Below are positions 12,910 through 22,579 of a stretch of DNA of 64,000 bases, in pieces. A model generated the notes under the pieces. That model ran no database searches, had not been told where the DNA came from, and saw nothing but the letters and a program-made list of their open reading frames with translations. The stretch spans positions 1-64,000 of the forward strand of contig JAUMYP010000009.1 of the NCBI GenBank assembly GCA_030528565.1, in the 5' to 3' direction. Source of the stretch: Pseudomonadota bacterium. GTDB lineage: Bacteria > Pseudomonadota > Gammaproteobacteria > Xanthomonadales > Xanthomonadaceae. A program made the translations under genes and the position numbers. Numbering within the stretch: position 1 is the stretch's first letter; each line of letters begins with the position of its first letter.

Positions 12910-12928
12910 AGCCTGTTCACGGTCTCTT
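12910..12928 (+). repeat. Solitary terminal repeat related to the MITE and IS ends
   Basis: AGCCTGTTCACGGTCTCTT matches the MITE end over 18 of 19 bases. I find no partner within the neighbouring kilobase, so it is a relic of an excised or eroded element. It lies just beyond the 3' end of the metal-binding protein gene. Confidence 0.55.
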
Positions 12929-12936
12929 ACATCTGA

Positions 12937-13131
12937 TTACAGCGGCTTTGGCGGAAAGCCCGCTTCTTGCAGAGCCGCCATGATCTGCGCCTTGTCGGCG
13001 CCTGTTTGCACGCGGATTTGGCGCGCGCCCAAATCCGCCTCAACAACGGCTTTGCCATCCACCGCTGCGATGGCCTTTTCGATGCTGCGCACGCAGGCAG
13101 CGCAGCTCATGTCATCAATCTGGAAGCGCAT
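12937..13131 (-). CDS. Heavy-metal-associated (CopZ-like) domain protein
   Basis: Single-domain protein of 64 residues with the metal-binding MSCAACVRSIEKAI loop (Met-x-Cys-x2-Cys) at positions 8-13 and the typical beta-alpha-beta-beta-alpha-beta pattern. Such proteins carry Cu(I) or another soft metal to a P-type ATPase or sensor. The start at 13131 has a GGAGA site. No copper ATPase gene is adjacent, so the partner is elsewhere. Confidence 0.85.
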   Translation of the reverse strand: MRFQIDDMSCAACVRSIEKAIAAVDGKAVVEADLGARQIRVQTGADKAQIMAALQEAGFPPKPL

Positions 13132-13221
13132 GCTTTTCTCCATGGTGTTGTGGGGCGCCAGTTTAATCGCTGGACAAGGCCTATCATTAGCCCAATCCGA
13201 ACCGATACAGGCCAAAACCCG

Positions 13222-13959
13222 ATGACGCCCCGCTTGCTTGCCCTCTTGCTGCTGATGACCCCGCTACCCGTATTGGCTTTGGAAGAAGTCGAATTTGACC
13301 GTCCCGGTATCGGTTTTGGCAGCACTGCCCTGCCTGCCGGAAAAATGACCTGGGAACAGGGGCTGCCCAACTTCAGCCGCGATGACAACAGCCGCAGCCT
13401 GGGCAGTGACGGCCTGCTGCGTATCGGCCTTGGGCGCGGTTTTGAAGTGCAGCTGGGCAGCGTCCTCTGGCAGCGGCTCAGCGTGCGTGAAAATGGCCGC
13501 CAGCAACGCTGGCAAGGCGCCGGTGACAGCCATATCAGCCTGAAATATGCCTCGCCCAATAACCGCGATGCCTTTGCCTGGGCACTGATGCTTACCCGCA
13601 ACCAGCCCACCGGGCGCGAGCCGCTGGCAAGCGCCGCGACTGCTCACGAAATCGGCTTCAGTGCTGCACACGCCCCTTCCGATACGCAAAGCCTTGCCTT
13701 GTTTGCCAGCCTCAGCCGAGACGACAAAGACAGTGGCTGGCTGCTCTCGCCCAGCTACAGCCACGCCCTTAATGCGCGCACCTGGGTTTATGTCGAGGGC
13801 GGCATTGGCCGGGGTCGCCAGCATATGCGCGCCCTTGGCACCGGCATCACCTGGATGCTCAGCCCGCGCGTGCAACTGGATGCATCCATCCTGCGCGGGC
13901 TTGATAGCCGTACCGAGGATTGGCAGGGCGGCCTCGGGATTGCCATCGCCCTGAATTGA
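13222..13959 (+). CDS. Outer-membrane-type protein similar to the phenol-degradation MetA family
   Basis: A 245-residue protein with a signal peptide (MTPRLLALLLLMTPLPVLA, cleavage after ALA). The body alternates hydrophobic and polar residues, which suggests a beta-barrel, and ends in Ala-Leu-Asn. The FDRPGIGFGSTALPAGKMTWEQGLP segment resembles proteins annotated as transporter or MetA-pathway outer-membrane proteins (PF13557-like). The exact function is unknown. It stands between the divergent metal-binding gene and the convergent hutU, as its own transcription unit. Confidence 0.7.
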   Translation: MTPRLLALLLLMTPLPVLALEEVEFDRPGIGFGSTALPAGKMTWEQGLPNFSRDDNSRSLGSDGLLRIGLGRGFEVQLGSVLWQRLSVRENGRQQRWQGAGDSHISLKYASPNNRDAFAWALMLTRNQPTGREPLASAATAHEIGFSAAHAPSDTQSLALFASLSRDDKDSGWLLSPSYSHALNARTWVYVEGGIGRGRQHMRALGTGITWMLSPRVQLDASILRGLDSRTEDWQGGLGIAIALN

Positions 13960-14012
13960 ATCTGGCAAAGTTGCGCTACCCGATCCCCGTACCGGGCAGC
14001 GCAACCCCAGCA

Positions 14013-15683
14013 TTACAGCATCGGCAGTTTCAGACCCTGCTCGTGCGCGCACTCACAGGCGATGTCATAACCGGCATCGGCATGACGCATCACCCCGGTG
14101 CCGGGGTCGTTCCACAGCACGCGGGCGATGCGCTTGTCAGCGGCCTCGCTGCCATCGCAGACAATCACCACGCCTGAGTGCTGCGAAAAGCCCATGCCCA
14201 CGCCACCGCCGTGGTGCAGGCTGACCCAGGTGGCGCCACCGGCCACGTTCAGCATGGCGTTGAGCAGCGGCCAGTCGGACACGGCATCGGAGCCATCCAG
14301 CATGCTTTCGGTTTCGCGGTTGGGGCTTGAAACACTGCCCGAATCCAGATGGTCGCGGCCAATCACAATCGGCGCTTTCAATTCGCCATTGCGCACCATT
14401 TCGTTGAAGGCCAGACCCAGCTTGTGACGCAGCCCCAGGCCGACCCAGCAGATACGCGCCGGCAGCCCCTGGAAGCTGATGCGCTCGCGCGCCATGTCCA
14501 GCCAGCGGTGCAGATGGGCATCATCGGCAATCAGCTCCTTGACCTTGGCATCGGTCTTGTAGATGTCCTCCGGGTCGCCGGAAAGTGCCACCCAGCGGAA
14601 CGGGCCGATGCCACGGCAGAACAGCGGGCGCACATAAGCCGGGACAAAGCCGGGGAAATCAAAGGCATTTTTGCAGCCCACATCGAAGGCCATCTGGCGG
14701 ATGTTGTTGCCGTAATCCACCGTCGGGATACCCTGCGCATGGAAAGCCAGCATCGCCTCGACATGCACGCGCATCGACTGCTTGGCCGCATCGCGCACCT
14801 TCTCCGGATTGGCTTTTTGCTCGGCCTCCCACTGCGCCACCGTCCAGCCGATGGGCAGATAGCCATGCACCGGGTCATGGGCGCTGGTCTGGTCGGTGAC
14901 GCAATCGGGCTTGACGCCGCGACGCACCAGTTCGGGCAGGATTTCCGCCGCATTGCCAAGCAGCGCAATGGATTTGGCCTCGCCTGCGGCGGTGTATTTG
15001 GCGATCCGCGCCAGCGCATCATCCAGATTGTCGGCCTGCTCATCGACATAGCGGGTACGCAGGCGGAAGTCGATGCTGGACTGGCGGCACTCAATATTGA
15101 GGCTGCACGCCCCGGCCAGCGAGGCCGCCAGGGGCTGCGCGCCGCCCATGCCGCCCAAGCCCGCAGTCAGAATCCATTTGCCGGTCAGGTTTCCGCCATA
15201 ATGCTGGCGCCCCATTTCCACAAAGGTTTCATAAGTGCCCTGCACGATGCCCTGGCTGCCGATGTAAATCCAGCTACCGGCAGTCATCTGCCCGTACATC
15301 ATCAGCCCCTTCTTGTCGAGCTCGTTGAAATGTTCCCAATTGGCCCAGTGCGGCACCAGATTGGAGTTGGCAATCAGCACGCGCGGCGCATCCGGATGGG
15401 TGGGGAACACGCCCACCGGCTTGCCGGACTGCACCAGCAAGGTTTCATCATCACCCAGCGTTTTCAGCGTTTCCAGGATGCAGTCGTAGCTCGCCCAGTC
15501 ACGCGCAGCGCGGCCAATGCCGCCATACACCACCAGGTCTTCCGGGCGTTCAGCGACTTCCGCATCCAGATTGTTCTGCAACATGCGGAACGGCGCCTCG
15601 GTCAGCCAGCTTTTGCAGGAAAGCTCGGCACCGCGCGGGGCGCGAATCTTGCGGGAAGGGTCATGGCGGTTGGATACGGACAT
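14013..15683 (-). CDS. hutU: Urocanate hydratase
   Basis: NAD-dependent enzyme that converts urocanate to imidazolonepropionate, the second step of histidine degradation. The 556-residue protein shows the NAD-binding [19 protein letters not shown] segment, the family motif [22 protein letters not shown] with the active-site cysteine, and the C-terminal [22 protein letters not shown] block (here [18 protein letters not shown]). Length is normal. No hutH, hutI, hutG or hutC lies beside it, so the rest of the pathway is elsewhere or absent. Confidence 0.97.
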   Translation of the reverse strand: MSVSNRHDPSRKIRAPRGAELSCKSWLTEAPFRMLQNNLDAEVAERPEDLVVYGGIGRAARDWASYDCILETLKTLGDDETLLVQSGKPVGVFPTHPDAPRVLIANSNLVPHWANWEHFNELDKKGLMMYGQMTAGSWIYIGSQGIVQGTYETFVEMGRQHYGGNLTGKWILTAGLGGMGGAQPLAASLAGACSLNIECRQSSIDFRLRTRYVDEQADNLDDALARIAKYTAAGEAKSIALLGNAAEILPELVRRGVKPDCVTDQTSAHDPVHGYLPIGWTVAQWEAEQKANPEKVRDAAKQSMRVHVEAMLAFHAQGIPTVDYGNNIRQMAFDVGCKNAFDFPGFVPAYVRPLFCRGIGPFRWVALSGDPEDIYKTDAKVKELIADDAHLHRWLDMARERISFQGLPARICWVGLGLRHKLGLAFNEMVRNGELKAPIVIGRDHLDSGSVSSPNRETESMLDGSDAVSDWPLLNAMLNVAGGATWVSLHHGGGVGMGFSQHSGVVIVCDGSEAADKRIARVLWNDPGTGVMRHADAGYDIACECAHEQGLKLPML

Positions 15684-15754
15684 GGCTTGGCCTCATGAAA
15701 ATGAAGCCGCCATTATCGCAGCCTGTGCGCATCAGACTCAAAGCCCGGGAAACA

Positions 15755-16087
15755 TCAGTGGATAGCTGGGTCCAGCTTGCGCAGGGCATCGAGCAAATCA
15801 AGGGCGCCAGTACGCTCAATGTCTTCGCGGCTATAGCTGCGCCCTGCCAGCATTACGCAATCGTTCTTGTCCGTGTTTTGGCTATCGCGGCGCTGGCGCG
15901 CTGTACGCATCCTCTGGATACGCGAGCCGGTATGACGCAAGCAATGAACAGAGGCATCCGGCTGTCTCTGTGCAGGCGCAGATGGCTGCGCATCCACTGT
16001 CCCCACCATCTTCTCCTGCGGCGCTCCGGCCAGTGCCAGTGGCGCCAGTACAAGGCTGGCAAGCAAAACCTGTATCTGCTTTTTCAT
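15755..16087 (-). CDS. Small secreted protein with a TonB-plug-like segment
   Basis: Predicted 110-residue exported protein. The signal peptide is MKKQIQVLLASLVLAPLALA, and the start at 16087 places it correctly. The mature part has a Cys-x3-TGSRIQR motif, a second cysteine, then GRSYSREDIERTGALDLLDALRKLDP. That last segment looks like the plug-domain start of TonB-dependent receptors, but no barrel follows. I think related short proteins occur in Xanthomonadales but cannot check. It lies 70 bases upstream of hutU on the same strand. Function unknown. Confidence 0.55.
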   Translation of the reverse strand: MKKQIQVLLASLVLAPLALAGAPQEKMVGTVDAQPSAPAQRQPDASVHCLRHTGSRIQRMRTARQRRDSQNTDKNDCVMLAGRSYSREDIERTGALDLLDALRKLDPAIH

Positions 16088-16226
16088 CATTGGCTCCAGT
16101 GTCATCAACGAGTCTGCACTTTAACTAGCCCGCCCGGGACAAGCGCGCTTCTTTGCGTCTTTGCTTCAGCCATTATTTTGACTTCTATCGACTATCCACA
16201 TAAAGAAGCCCACTAAAATCGGGTTT

Positions 16227-17471
16227 ATGAATAGCAAAATGCGCTCTTGCCTGCTTGCACTGACGCTGGCCCTAACTTCGGCTGCCTGCTCGCATCACCC
16301 GGTTCAAACAAAAACAGGAAATCAGCCCACGCTGTTACTGATTTCCATTGATGGGCTGCGCCCGCAGGATATCAACGCCGAGGACATGCCAAACCTGTGG
16401 CAACTTGCCGAAACAGGCGTGCGTGGCGAAGGCATGCGGCCTGCCTACCCTTCGCTGACCTTCCCCAACCACTACACTCTGGTCACCGGACTGCCGCCAG
16501 ACAAGCATGGCATCGTCCATAACAGCATGCATGATGCTGAACTGGGCGAATTCCGGTTGAATTTGCGCAAGGCGGTGCAAGATCGCCGCTGGTGGGGCGG
16601 TGAGCCGGTCTGGGTCAGCGCCGAAAAAGCCGGACTGCGCACTGCGACCCTGTACTGGCCAGGCAGTGAAGCTGCCATTGGCGACATCCAGCCACGCACC
16701 TGGCTGCTTTTCAATAGTGGTACCCATGCACGATGGCGCGCCGACAAAGTCGCCGACTGGCTGACTGCGCCCGCCCGCCAGCGTCCGGCATTTGCCACCC
16801 TGTACTTTGACAAGGTCGATCACGCCTCGCATAGCCACGGCCCAAACTCCAGCCAAGCACGCACCGAGCGTCGTAACAGTGATGCGGCCATCGGCCATTT
16901 GCTCGCGCGCCTGCGCGACCACAAACAACTGGATGACATCAATATCGTCGTGGTTTCCGATCACGGCTTTAGCGAAGTCCCACCAGGCCAGGCGATTGCC
17001 GTGACTGCAATGGTGCCGCCTGACTGGGTAGATGTCATTTCAACCGGCCAGGTGGTGGGCTTTGCACTCAAGCCTGCTACCCGCCCGCAAGCCGAGCAGC
17101 GCCTGCTTGGGCGCCATGAGCATTACCAGTGCTGGCGCAAAAGCGAGCTGCCCGAACGCTGGGCCTATGGCCAGAATCCGCGTGTACCGGAAATCATCTG
17201 CCAGATGGATGAAGGCTGGGATGCCCTGACCGACGAAAAATTTGAAACGCGCAAGAACAACCCAAGGATGCGCGGCTCGCATGGCTATGACCCTGCATTG
17301 CCATCAATGCACGCCAGCTTCATCGCCCATGGACCGGCGTTCCGCCCCGGCACCACCCTGCCAGTATTCGACAATGTGGATGTCTATCCGTTATTGATGA
17401 GATTAATCGGCCTGCCGGAAGCCGCCAATGACGGGAATGTACGCACTTTCGATGCAGTGCTGCAGGACTGA
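16227..17471 (+). CDS. Type I phosphodiesterase/nucleotide pyrophosphatase (alkaline-phosphatase superfamily)
   Basis: Exported hydrolase of 414 residues related to ectonucleotide pyrophosphatase/phosphodiesterases, which cleave nucleotide or lipid phosphodiesters using two zinc ions. The N-terminus is a signal sequence with a cysteine at 21 (TSAAC), a weak lipobox. Metal and catalytic residues are Asp42 in ISIDGLRP, nucleophile Thr78 in PSLTFPNHY, FDKVDHASHSHGP, VVSDHGF, and a late GSHGYDP histidine. It has its own promoter region and ends at a terminator. The physiological substrate is not evident. Confidence 0.9.
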   Translation: MNSKMRSCLLALTLALTSAACSHHPVQTKTGNQPTLLLISIDGLRPQDINAEDMPNLWQLAETGVRGEGMRPAYPSLTFPNHYTLVTGLPPDKHGIVHNSMHDAELGEFRLNLRKAVQDRRWWGGEPVWVSAEKAGLRTATLYWPGSEAAIGDIQPRTWLLFNSGTHARWRADKVADWLTAPARQRPAFATLYFDKVDHASHSHGPNSSQARTERRNSDAAIGHLLARLRDHKQLDDINIVVVSDHGFSEVPPGQAIAVTAMVPPDWVDVISTGQVVGFALKPATRPQAEQRLLGRHEHYQCWRKSELPERWAYGQNPRVPEIICQMDEGWDALTDEKFETRKNNPRMRGSHGYDPALPSMHASFIAHGPAFRPGTTLPVFDNVDVYPLLMRLIGLPEAANDGNVRTFDAVLQD

Positions 17472-17480
17472 AAACATATG

Positions 17481-17512
17481 AAGCCAAACCCGTCGGCTTG
17501 GCTTTAGTTTTG
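17481..17512 (+). terminator. Terminator after the phosphodiesterase gene
   Basis: Stem AAGCCAA-CC with GG-TTGGCTT, then TTAGTTTT. It starts 10 bases after the stop codon. Confidence 0.65.
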
Positions 17513-17803
17513 GTAACTCCAAGCCCAGCCGGACCAAATCCTGGAGGATTGGGTCATGAAGCATTACCCTGAGTACGGCACCAGAAATCGGGTTTAGCCC
17601 CATCAAACGCAATGGCTGCGTGAAGCCATGCCCATCCCGGCTCGTGGCCAGGTTCCGCTCATGCGGCAGATTCAGCGAGGGCACCTGTATTACACCGATT
17701 CAGCCCACAGCAACGATTCCATGCTTGAATGGAACCTCTGAATTGTCCGGCGGCGCCTTAACCACTACACTGCGCCTCTTGGTTTGTTCTCAGATACCTC
17801 CCC
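17513..17803. other. Intergenic stretch without a recognisable gene
   Basis: About 290 bases before panD. Short open frames here lack ribosome sites and have no family resemblance that I can see. It must hold the panD promoter; no clear sigma-70 boxes stand out. Confidence 0.5.
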
Positions 17804-18184
17804 ATGCTGCTGACCCTGCTCAAAGCCAAAATCCATCGCGCCAGCGTCACCCATGCCGAGCTGCATTACGAGGGAAGCTGCGCCATTGACAGCCATCTGC
17901 TGGAGCTTTCCGGCATTCTGGAAAACGAGCGCGTGGAGATTTACAACATCAATAACGGTGAGCGTTTTGCCACCTATGCCATTCGCGCCGAAGCCGGTAG
18001 CGGCATCATTTCGGTCAATGGAGCCGCGGCGCACAAGGCCAGCCCCGGTGATTTGGTCATCATCTGTGCCTATGGCCAGTGCGATGCGGCAGAGGCGGTG
18101 AAGCACACCCCAAAACTGGTGTATGTGGACCAGCACAACCGCATGACCCATAGCAACGACGCCATCCCCGTACAGGCTGCCTGA
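17804..18184 (+). CDS. panD: Aspartate 1-decarboxylase precursor
   Basis: Pyruvoyl enzyme that makes beta-alanine for pantothenate and coenzyme A. The 126-residue proenzyme shows the self-cleavage site Gly-Ser in YEGSCAID (about 24-25), where serine becomes the pyruvoyl group, and the downstream [14 protein letters not shown] and [16 protein letters not shown] blocks. It is followed after six bases by pgi. The panD-pgi order is familiar from Xanthomonadales, although there panB and panC are usually upstream and here they are not. Confidence 0.97.
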   Translation: MLLTLLKAKIHRASVTHAELHYEGSCAIDSHLLELSGILENERVEIYNINNGERFATYAIRAEAGSGIISVNGAAAHKASPGDLVIICAYGQCDAAEAVKHTPKLVYVDQHNRMTHSNDAIPVQAA

Positions 18185-18190
18185 GTCCTC

Positions 18191-19696
18191 ATGTACAGCG
18201 ATTTGGCATTGGAAGCCACAAGACTTAAAGCGGTTTCTTTACAGCAGCTCATGCAGCAAGACCCGCAGCGGGCGCAAGATTTTGCCCTGCGCGTGGGGCC
18301 TGTGTATGCCAATTTTGCGCGCCAGCATTATGACCGGCAGGCACTGGATGCGCTTTTCAAGCTGGCGGCGGACAAAGAACTTGCGCAGGCCATGCGCCGT
18401 CTGGTGGATGGCGAGAAGGTCAATATCAGCGAGAACCGCGCGGCTCTGCATACTGCCCTGCGCGGGGATGTTTCCGGGGCGGCGCAAGCGCAGGCTGCAT
18501 ATCGGCAGGCACAGGCGGCGCTTGCCCGGATGCAGGCATTGGTGGCCGCCATTCATGCCGATACACGCATCAGCGATGTCGTGAGCATTGGGATTGGAGG
18601 CTCTGACCTGGGGCCGCGCATGGTGGTCGATGCCTTGCAGCAAGCGCATGGCAGGCTGCGGGTGCATTTTGTTTCCAATATCGATGCTATGGCCATCAGC
18701 CGGGTGCTGGCTGGCTTGAAGCCGGAACGCACGCTGGGCATTGTCATTTCCAAAAGTTTTGGCACCCAGGAAACCTTGCTGAACGGCCGCATTCTGCGTG
18801 ACTGGCTGGGAAACGATGCGCGTCTGTATGCGGTCACAGCCAATCAGCAGCGTGCTGGCGATGAGTTTGGTATCGCGCCCGAGCGCATCCTGCCGATGTG
18901 GGACTGGGTCGGCGGGCGTTATTCGCTATGGTCGGCGGTGGGCTTGCCGATAGCCCTGGCGCTTGGGATGCCGGCTTTTCTTGAGCTGCTCAAGGGGGCA
19001 TCGGCTTTTGATGCGCATGTACTTGGCGCGCCGGTTGCCGAGAATCTGGCGATGCGTCATGCGCTGACTGCCATCTGGAACCGGCAGGCGATGGGCGCTA
19101 CCACCCAGGCAGTGATGCCCTATGACCAGCGGTTGGTGCTGATGCCGGCCTATTTGCAGCAGCTCACCATGGAAAGCCTGGGCAAATGCGTGCGTTGTGA
19201 TGGCCAGCCGGTAGAGGGCAATACTTCGCCGGTATGGTGGGGTGGGGTAGGCAGTGATTGCCAGCACAGTTTTTTCCAGGCCCTGCACCAGGGCAGCGAA
19301 ATCGTGCCTTGCGATTTTATTGGCGTGGTTTGCCCCGGCCACGGTTTTGATAAGAACCATCAATTGCTGCTTTCCAACCTGCTGGCACAAAGCCAGGCGC
19401 TGGCCAATGGCAAGGCCTGCACTGACCCCCATCGCGCTTATCCCGGCGGGCGTCCCAGTACGCTGCTATTACTGGACAGGCTGGACGCCTTTGCGCTGGG
19501 TCATCTGCTGGCGCTGTACGAGCACAGCGTGTATTTGCAGGCAGTGCTATGGGGCATCAATGCCTTTGACCAGTTTGGCGTGGAGCTGGGCAAGCAAGTC
19601 GCCACTGCCCTGCTTCCGGCCTTGCGCGGTGAATCGCTGGCAGAAGATGCGGTAACGGCGGCGCTGATTGAGCAGATTCGGAGAATTGATAGCTGA
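18191..19696 (+). CDS. pgi: Glucose-6-phosphate isomerase
   Basis: Interconverts glucose 6-phosphate and fructose 6-phosphate in the cytoplasm. The 501-residue protein has the phosphate-binding [16 protein letters not shown] and [10 protein letters not shown] loops, the [21 protein letters not shown] block, and the C-terminal signature [13 protein letters not shown]. The usual GTNGQHSF block near the active site reads [15 protein letters not shown] here, a mild variation that keeps the catalytic histidine. It is co-transcribed with panD. Confidence 0.97.
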   Translation: MYSDLALEATRLKAVSLQQLMQQDPQRAQDFALRVGPVYANFARQHYDRQALDALFKLAADKELAQAMRRLVDGEKVNISENRAALHTALRGDVSGAAQAQAAYRQAQAALARMQALVAAIHADTRISDVVSIGIGGSDLGPRMVVDALQQAHGRLRVHFVSNIDAMAISRVLAGLKPERTLGIVISKSFGTQETLLNGRILRDWLGNDARLYAVTANQQRAGDEFGIAPERILPMWDWVGGRYSLWSAVGLPIALALGMPAFLELLKGASAFDAHVLGAPVAENLAMRHALTAIWNRQAMGATTQAVMPYDQRLVLMPAYLQQLTMESLGKCVRCDGQPVEGNTSPVWWGGVGSDCQHSFFQALHQGSEIVPCDFIGVVCPGHGFDKNHQLLLSNLLAQSQALANGKACTDPHRAYPGGRPSTLLLLDRLDAFALGHLLALYEHSVYLQAVLWGINAFDQFGVELGKQVATALLPALRGESLAEDAVTAALIEQIRRIDS

Positions 19697-19783
19697 AAGC
19701 TATTGATTGAAGAAAAATAATCAATTTCCTATTTTGATTGTCTGGCGCTATCGTGGCTGCACTTACCACCAAGGAGCCACGCC

Positions 19784-21313
19784 ATGAGCGAGAGCCAAAA
19801 CAACAAGGGCCAATGCCCGGTCACCCATCTCACCATGAACAATGGTGCGCCCGTCCCCAATAACCAGGACAGCCTCACCGCCGGCCCGCGCGGCCCGCTG
19901 CTCGCGCAAGACCTGTGGCTGAATGAAAAGCTCGCCAACTTTGTGCGCGAAGTCATCCCCGAGCGCCGCATGCACGCCAAAGGCTCGGGTGCCTTCGGTA
20001 CCTTCACCGTCACCAACGACATCACCAAGTACACCCGCGCGGCCATCTTCAGCAAGGTCGGCAAGAAGACCGAAATGTTCGCCCGCTTCACCACCGTGGC
20101 TGGCGAGCGCGGCGCGGCCGATGCCGAGCGCGACATCCGCGGCTTTGCGCTGAAGTTCTACACCGAAGAAGGCAACTGGGACATGGTGGGCAACAACACC
20201 CCGGTGTTCTTCCTGCGTGACCCGCGCAAGTTCCCCGACCTCAACAAGGCGGTCAAGCGCGACCCGCGCACCAATATGCGCTCGGCCACCAACAACTGGG
20301 ATTTCTGGACGCTGCTGCCCGAGGCCTTCCACCAGGTCACCATCGTCATGAGCGACCGCGGCATCCCCGCCAGCTATCGCCATATGCACGGCTTTGGCAG
20401 CCACACCTACAGCTTCTGGAACGAAGCCGGCGAGCGTTTCTGGGTGAAGTTCCACTTCCTGACCCAGCAAGGCATCAAGAATCTCAGCAACGAAGAAGCC
20501 GCCAAAATCATCGGTGATGACCGCGAAAGCCACCAGAAAGACCTGTACGAGGCCATCGAGCGCGGCGACTTCCCGAAATGGAAGATGTATGTGCAGGTGA
20601 TGCCGGAGGCCGATGCCGAGAAGGTGCCGTATCACCCGTTTGACCTCACCAAGGTCTGGCCGAAGAAGGACTATCCGCTGATTGAAGTGGGCGAGTTCGA
20701 ACTGAACAAGAACCCGGAAAACTTCTTTGCCGATGTCGAGCAGTCGGCGTTTGCTCCCAGCAACCTGGTGCCGGGCATCGGTGCCTCGCCCGACCGCATG
20801 CTGCAAGCACGCCTGTTCAACTACGCCGATGCACAGCGTTATCGCCTGGGCGTGAACCACCAGCAGATTCCGGTCAATGCACCGCGCTGCCCGGTACACA
20901 GCAATGCCCGTGACGGCTATGGCCGCGTCGATGGCAACTACGGCAGCACCCTGCATTACGAGCCCAACAGTTTCAAACAATGGCAGGAGCAACCGCAGTA
21001 CGCCGAGCCGCCGCTGCGCATCTCCGGCGATGCCCAGCACTGGAGCTTCCGCGAGGACGATGCCGACTACTTCAGCCAGCCGCGTGCGCTGTTCAATCTG
21101 ATGAGCGCCGAGCAGAAGCAGGTGCTGTTTGACAACACCGCCGCCGCGATGGGCGATGCACTGGACTTCATCAAGTACCGCCACATCCGCAACTGCCATG
21201 CCTGCGACCCGGCTTACGGTGAAGGCGTCGCCAAGGCACTGGGCCTGACAGTGGCCGATGCACTGGCCGCCCGCGACAGCGACCCGGCCAAGGGCAATCC
21301 TGGCCTGCTGTAA
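19784..21313 (+). CDS. katA: Monofunctional heme catalase (small-subunit, clade 3 type)
   Basis: Breaks down hydrogen peroxide. The 509-residue protein has the catalytic histidine in [13 protein letters not shown], the [29 protein letters not shown] block, the catalytic asparagine in [12 protein letters not shown], and the heme-ligand tyrosine in [14 protein letters not shown]. Length and motifs fit a small-subunit NADPH-binding catalase. An AT-rich near-palindrome (TATTGATTG with AATCAATTT, about 19700-19730) lies upstream and could be a regulator site. I could not match a full OxyR consensus. Confidence 0.97.
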   Translation: MSESQNNKGQCPVTHLTMNNGAPVPNNQDSLTAGPRGPLLAQDLWLNEKLANFVREVIPERRMHAKGSGAFGTFTVTNDITKYTRAAIFSKVGKKTEMFARFTTVAGERGAADAERDIRGFALKFYTEEGNWDMVGNNTPVFFLRDPRKFPDLNKAVKRDPRTNMRSATNNWDFWTLLPEAFHQVTIVMSDRGIPASYRHMHGFGSHTYSFWNEAGERFWVKFHFLTQQGIKNLSNEEAAKIIGDDRESHQKDLYEAIERGDFPKWKMYVQVMPEADAEKVPYHPFDLTKVWPKKDYPLIEVGEFELNKNPENFFADVEQSAFAPSNLVPGIGASPDRMLQARLFNYADAQRYRLGVNHQQIPVNAPRCPVHSNARDGYGRVDGNYGSTLHYEPNSFKQWQEQPQYAEPPLRISGDAQHWSFREDDADYFSQPRALFNLMSAEQKQVLFDNTAAAMGDALDFIKYRHIRNCHACDPAYGEGVAKALGLTVADALAARDSDPAKGNPGLL

Positions 21314-21352
21314 TCACAAGGGGCAAGTATCAAGCCCCCGTCTTGACCTGAT

Positions 21353-21386
21353 ACCCCGGCGTTCCCCATGGACGCCGGGGTTTTTC
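21353..21386 (+). terminator. Terminator of katA
   Basis: Perfect 10-bp stem ACCCCGGCGT/ACGCCGGGGT with a 9-base loop followed by TTTTTC. It starts 40 bases past the katA stop. Confidence 0.9.
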
Positions 21387-21450
21387 TTGGGCAATTCCTA
21401 GCCTTTCCGGAACAGAACGGGTCTGATGCTTTGATTCGAGATCTGCTTAA

Positions 21451-21897
21451 GAGCCTGCTCAAGGTCTCAGCAGCAGAAGTACCAAGAAGGCCAAGTGGAT
21501 GAACTGCAAGCTGGTGTTGAGCTTGCGCTCGCAGTTCTTCCACAGTCTTCTGTTTTTCTCCAGCCAGGCAAAACTGCGCTCGACGATCCAGCGTTTTGGC
21601 ATGACTTTGAAGGTATGCAGCTCGCTGCGTCTGGCTATCTGCACCGTCACATGCTCGCCCAGAGTGCTCCGCACTCCCTGCGCGAAGCGCTTGCCCGTGT
21701 AGCCGCTGTCACATAGCAGGGCTTGCATCCGGCTCAAACGGCACTTGCGGCGTGCAAGCGCGGCCAATGCCCCCTTGCGGTCGGTAACATTGGTGGTGGT
21801 CACTGCAATGGCATGGGGTAAGCCCAGGCTATCGACTGCGATGTGCCGCTTGATGCCCGATACCTTCTTGCCTGCGTCATATTGCAGCGGATAGCCA
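21451..21897 (-). pseudogene. Truncated IS5-family transposase with one terminal inverted repeat
   Basis: Minus-strand frame reading QYDAGKKVSGIKRHIAVDSLG, then AVTTTNVTDRKGAL, LCDSGYTGKRF and VERSFAWLEKNRRLWKNCE. This is the C-terminal half of an IS5-type DDE transposase, with the Y-x2-R-x3-E-like VERSFAWLE region intact. The N-terminal half is missing, and the frame runs into a stop after SPGYPL at about 21910. The remaining outer end at 21451-21468 (GAGCCTGCTCAAGGTCTC) matches the MITE terminal repeat at 17 of 18 bases. The element was probably cut by a deletion next to the tRNA/prophage junction. Confidence 0.8.
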
Positions 21898-21916
21898 GGA
21901 CTTCAAGGGTGCAAAC

Positions 21917-21951
21917 AAAAAAAGCGACTTGGGACATGTCCACAAGCCGCT
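21917..21951 (-). terminator. Terminator of the original tRNA-Pro transcript
   Basis: Reading leftward, a stem with GGACATGTCC at its centre and AGCG...CGCT at its base is followed by seven T. It lies 18 bases beyond the CCA end of the tRNA fragment, as expected for the host tRNA gene before integration. Confidence 0.75.
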
Positions 21952-21968
21952 GATTTTGTTGGTGTTTT

Positions 21969-22015
21969 TGGTCGGGGTAGCCGGATTCGAACCGACGACC
22001 ACTTGTCCCCCAGAC
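21969..22015 (-). other. attL: 3' half of a tRNA-Pro(GGG) gene
   Basis: Reading leftward, the sequence contains the GGG anticodon in loop CTGGGGG, the 3' anticodon strand ACAAG, the T arm GTCGG-TTCGAAT-CCGGC, acceptor strand TACCCCG and an encoded ACCA end. The 5' half that should precede it (D arm, acceptor strand CGGGGTA, and most of the 5' anticodon strand) is missing; phage sequence begins there. This is what is left when a prophage inserts into a tRNA and carries its own copy of the 3' end. The complete tRNA should lie at the far right junction, outside the window. Confidence 0.85.
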
Positions 22016-22135
22016 TTGCGGCATGACAGTCGCAATCCTTTGTTTCCAAAAGGATTTGCCAAGAAAATTGGAGTGCCAAAAACGCATATTTCGCACCAAT
22101 GAAATCAACTGGTTACAGTGCAATAGGGAGAACGG

Positions 22136-22579
22136 TTATCCATCAAGACGCCAAATCGGCAGGTACAGCATCGGTGGACTGATACGCCATGCTGAACTAC
22201 GCATCAGTGGATAGCCGGAGTACGCGAACGCCCAAGCCACCAGTTCGCTACAGAACCAGCGCTCAGCGTCTTGAACACGGCTGGAACGCAGGCCGTACCC
22301 GAGCAGCCCGAGCCAGTCGTAGGGCTTACCCCGCTGCGAGCGCGCCGCTGCGATCACCGCGTCTGCGACAGGGCACGGCACATTGACATACTCATGCCGC
22401 TTGCTCTCTGCCAGCATGTCGGCCAACGGACGCTCAATCACACCGCGCATTTGTGCCTCGATGACGGTGCCGTCCGGGGTCACGATGCCGCAGTGGCTCC
22501 AGCGGCTGCCCAAAATCAGGCGCAGTAGACGGCTGCCGACCTTGTCGCTGCGAGTGAACACCAGCGTCACCGTGCTCAT
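22136..22579 (-). CDS. Permuted NlpC/P60-like papain-fold hydrolase
   Basis: Protein of 147 residues with the circularly permuted papain pattern: histidine in RWSHCGIVTPDG, a glutamate in VIEAQ, and catalytic cysteine in WFCSELVAWAF. Members of this group (YiiX/YaeF-like) cleave amide bonds in peptidoglycan or lipids. It is the last leftward phage gene before attL. Its stop region is 120 bases from the tRNA fragment. A role in host-wall penetration or as a lysogenic trait is inference. Confidence 0.7.
   Translation of the reverse strand: MSTVTLVFTRSDKVGSRLLRLILGSRWSHCGIVTPDGTVIEAQMRGVIERPLADMLAESKRHEYVNVPCPVADAVIAAARSQRGKPYDWLGLLGYGLRSSRVQDAERWFCSELVAWAFAYSGYPLMRSSAWRISPPMLYLPIWRLDG

Noticed and set aside
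14349..15698. 449-codon plus-strand frame opposite hutU
   Set aside because: Antisense of a well-conserved gene; no family resemblance.
19763..21199. 478-codon minus-strand frame opposite katA
   Set aside because: Mirror of the GC-rich catalase coding sequence; low-complexity product.
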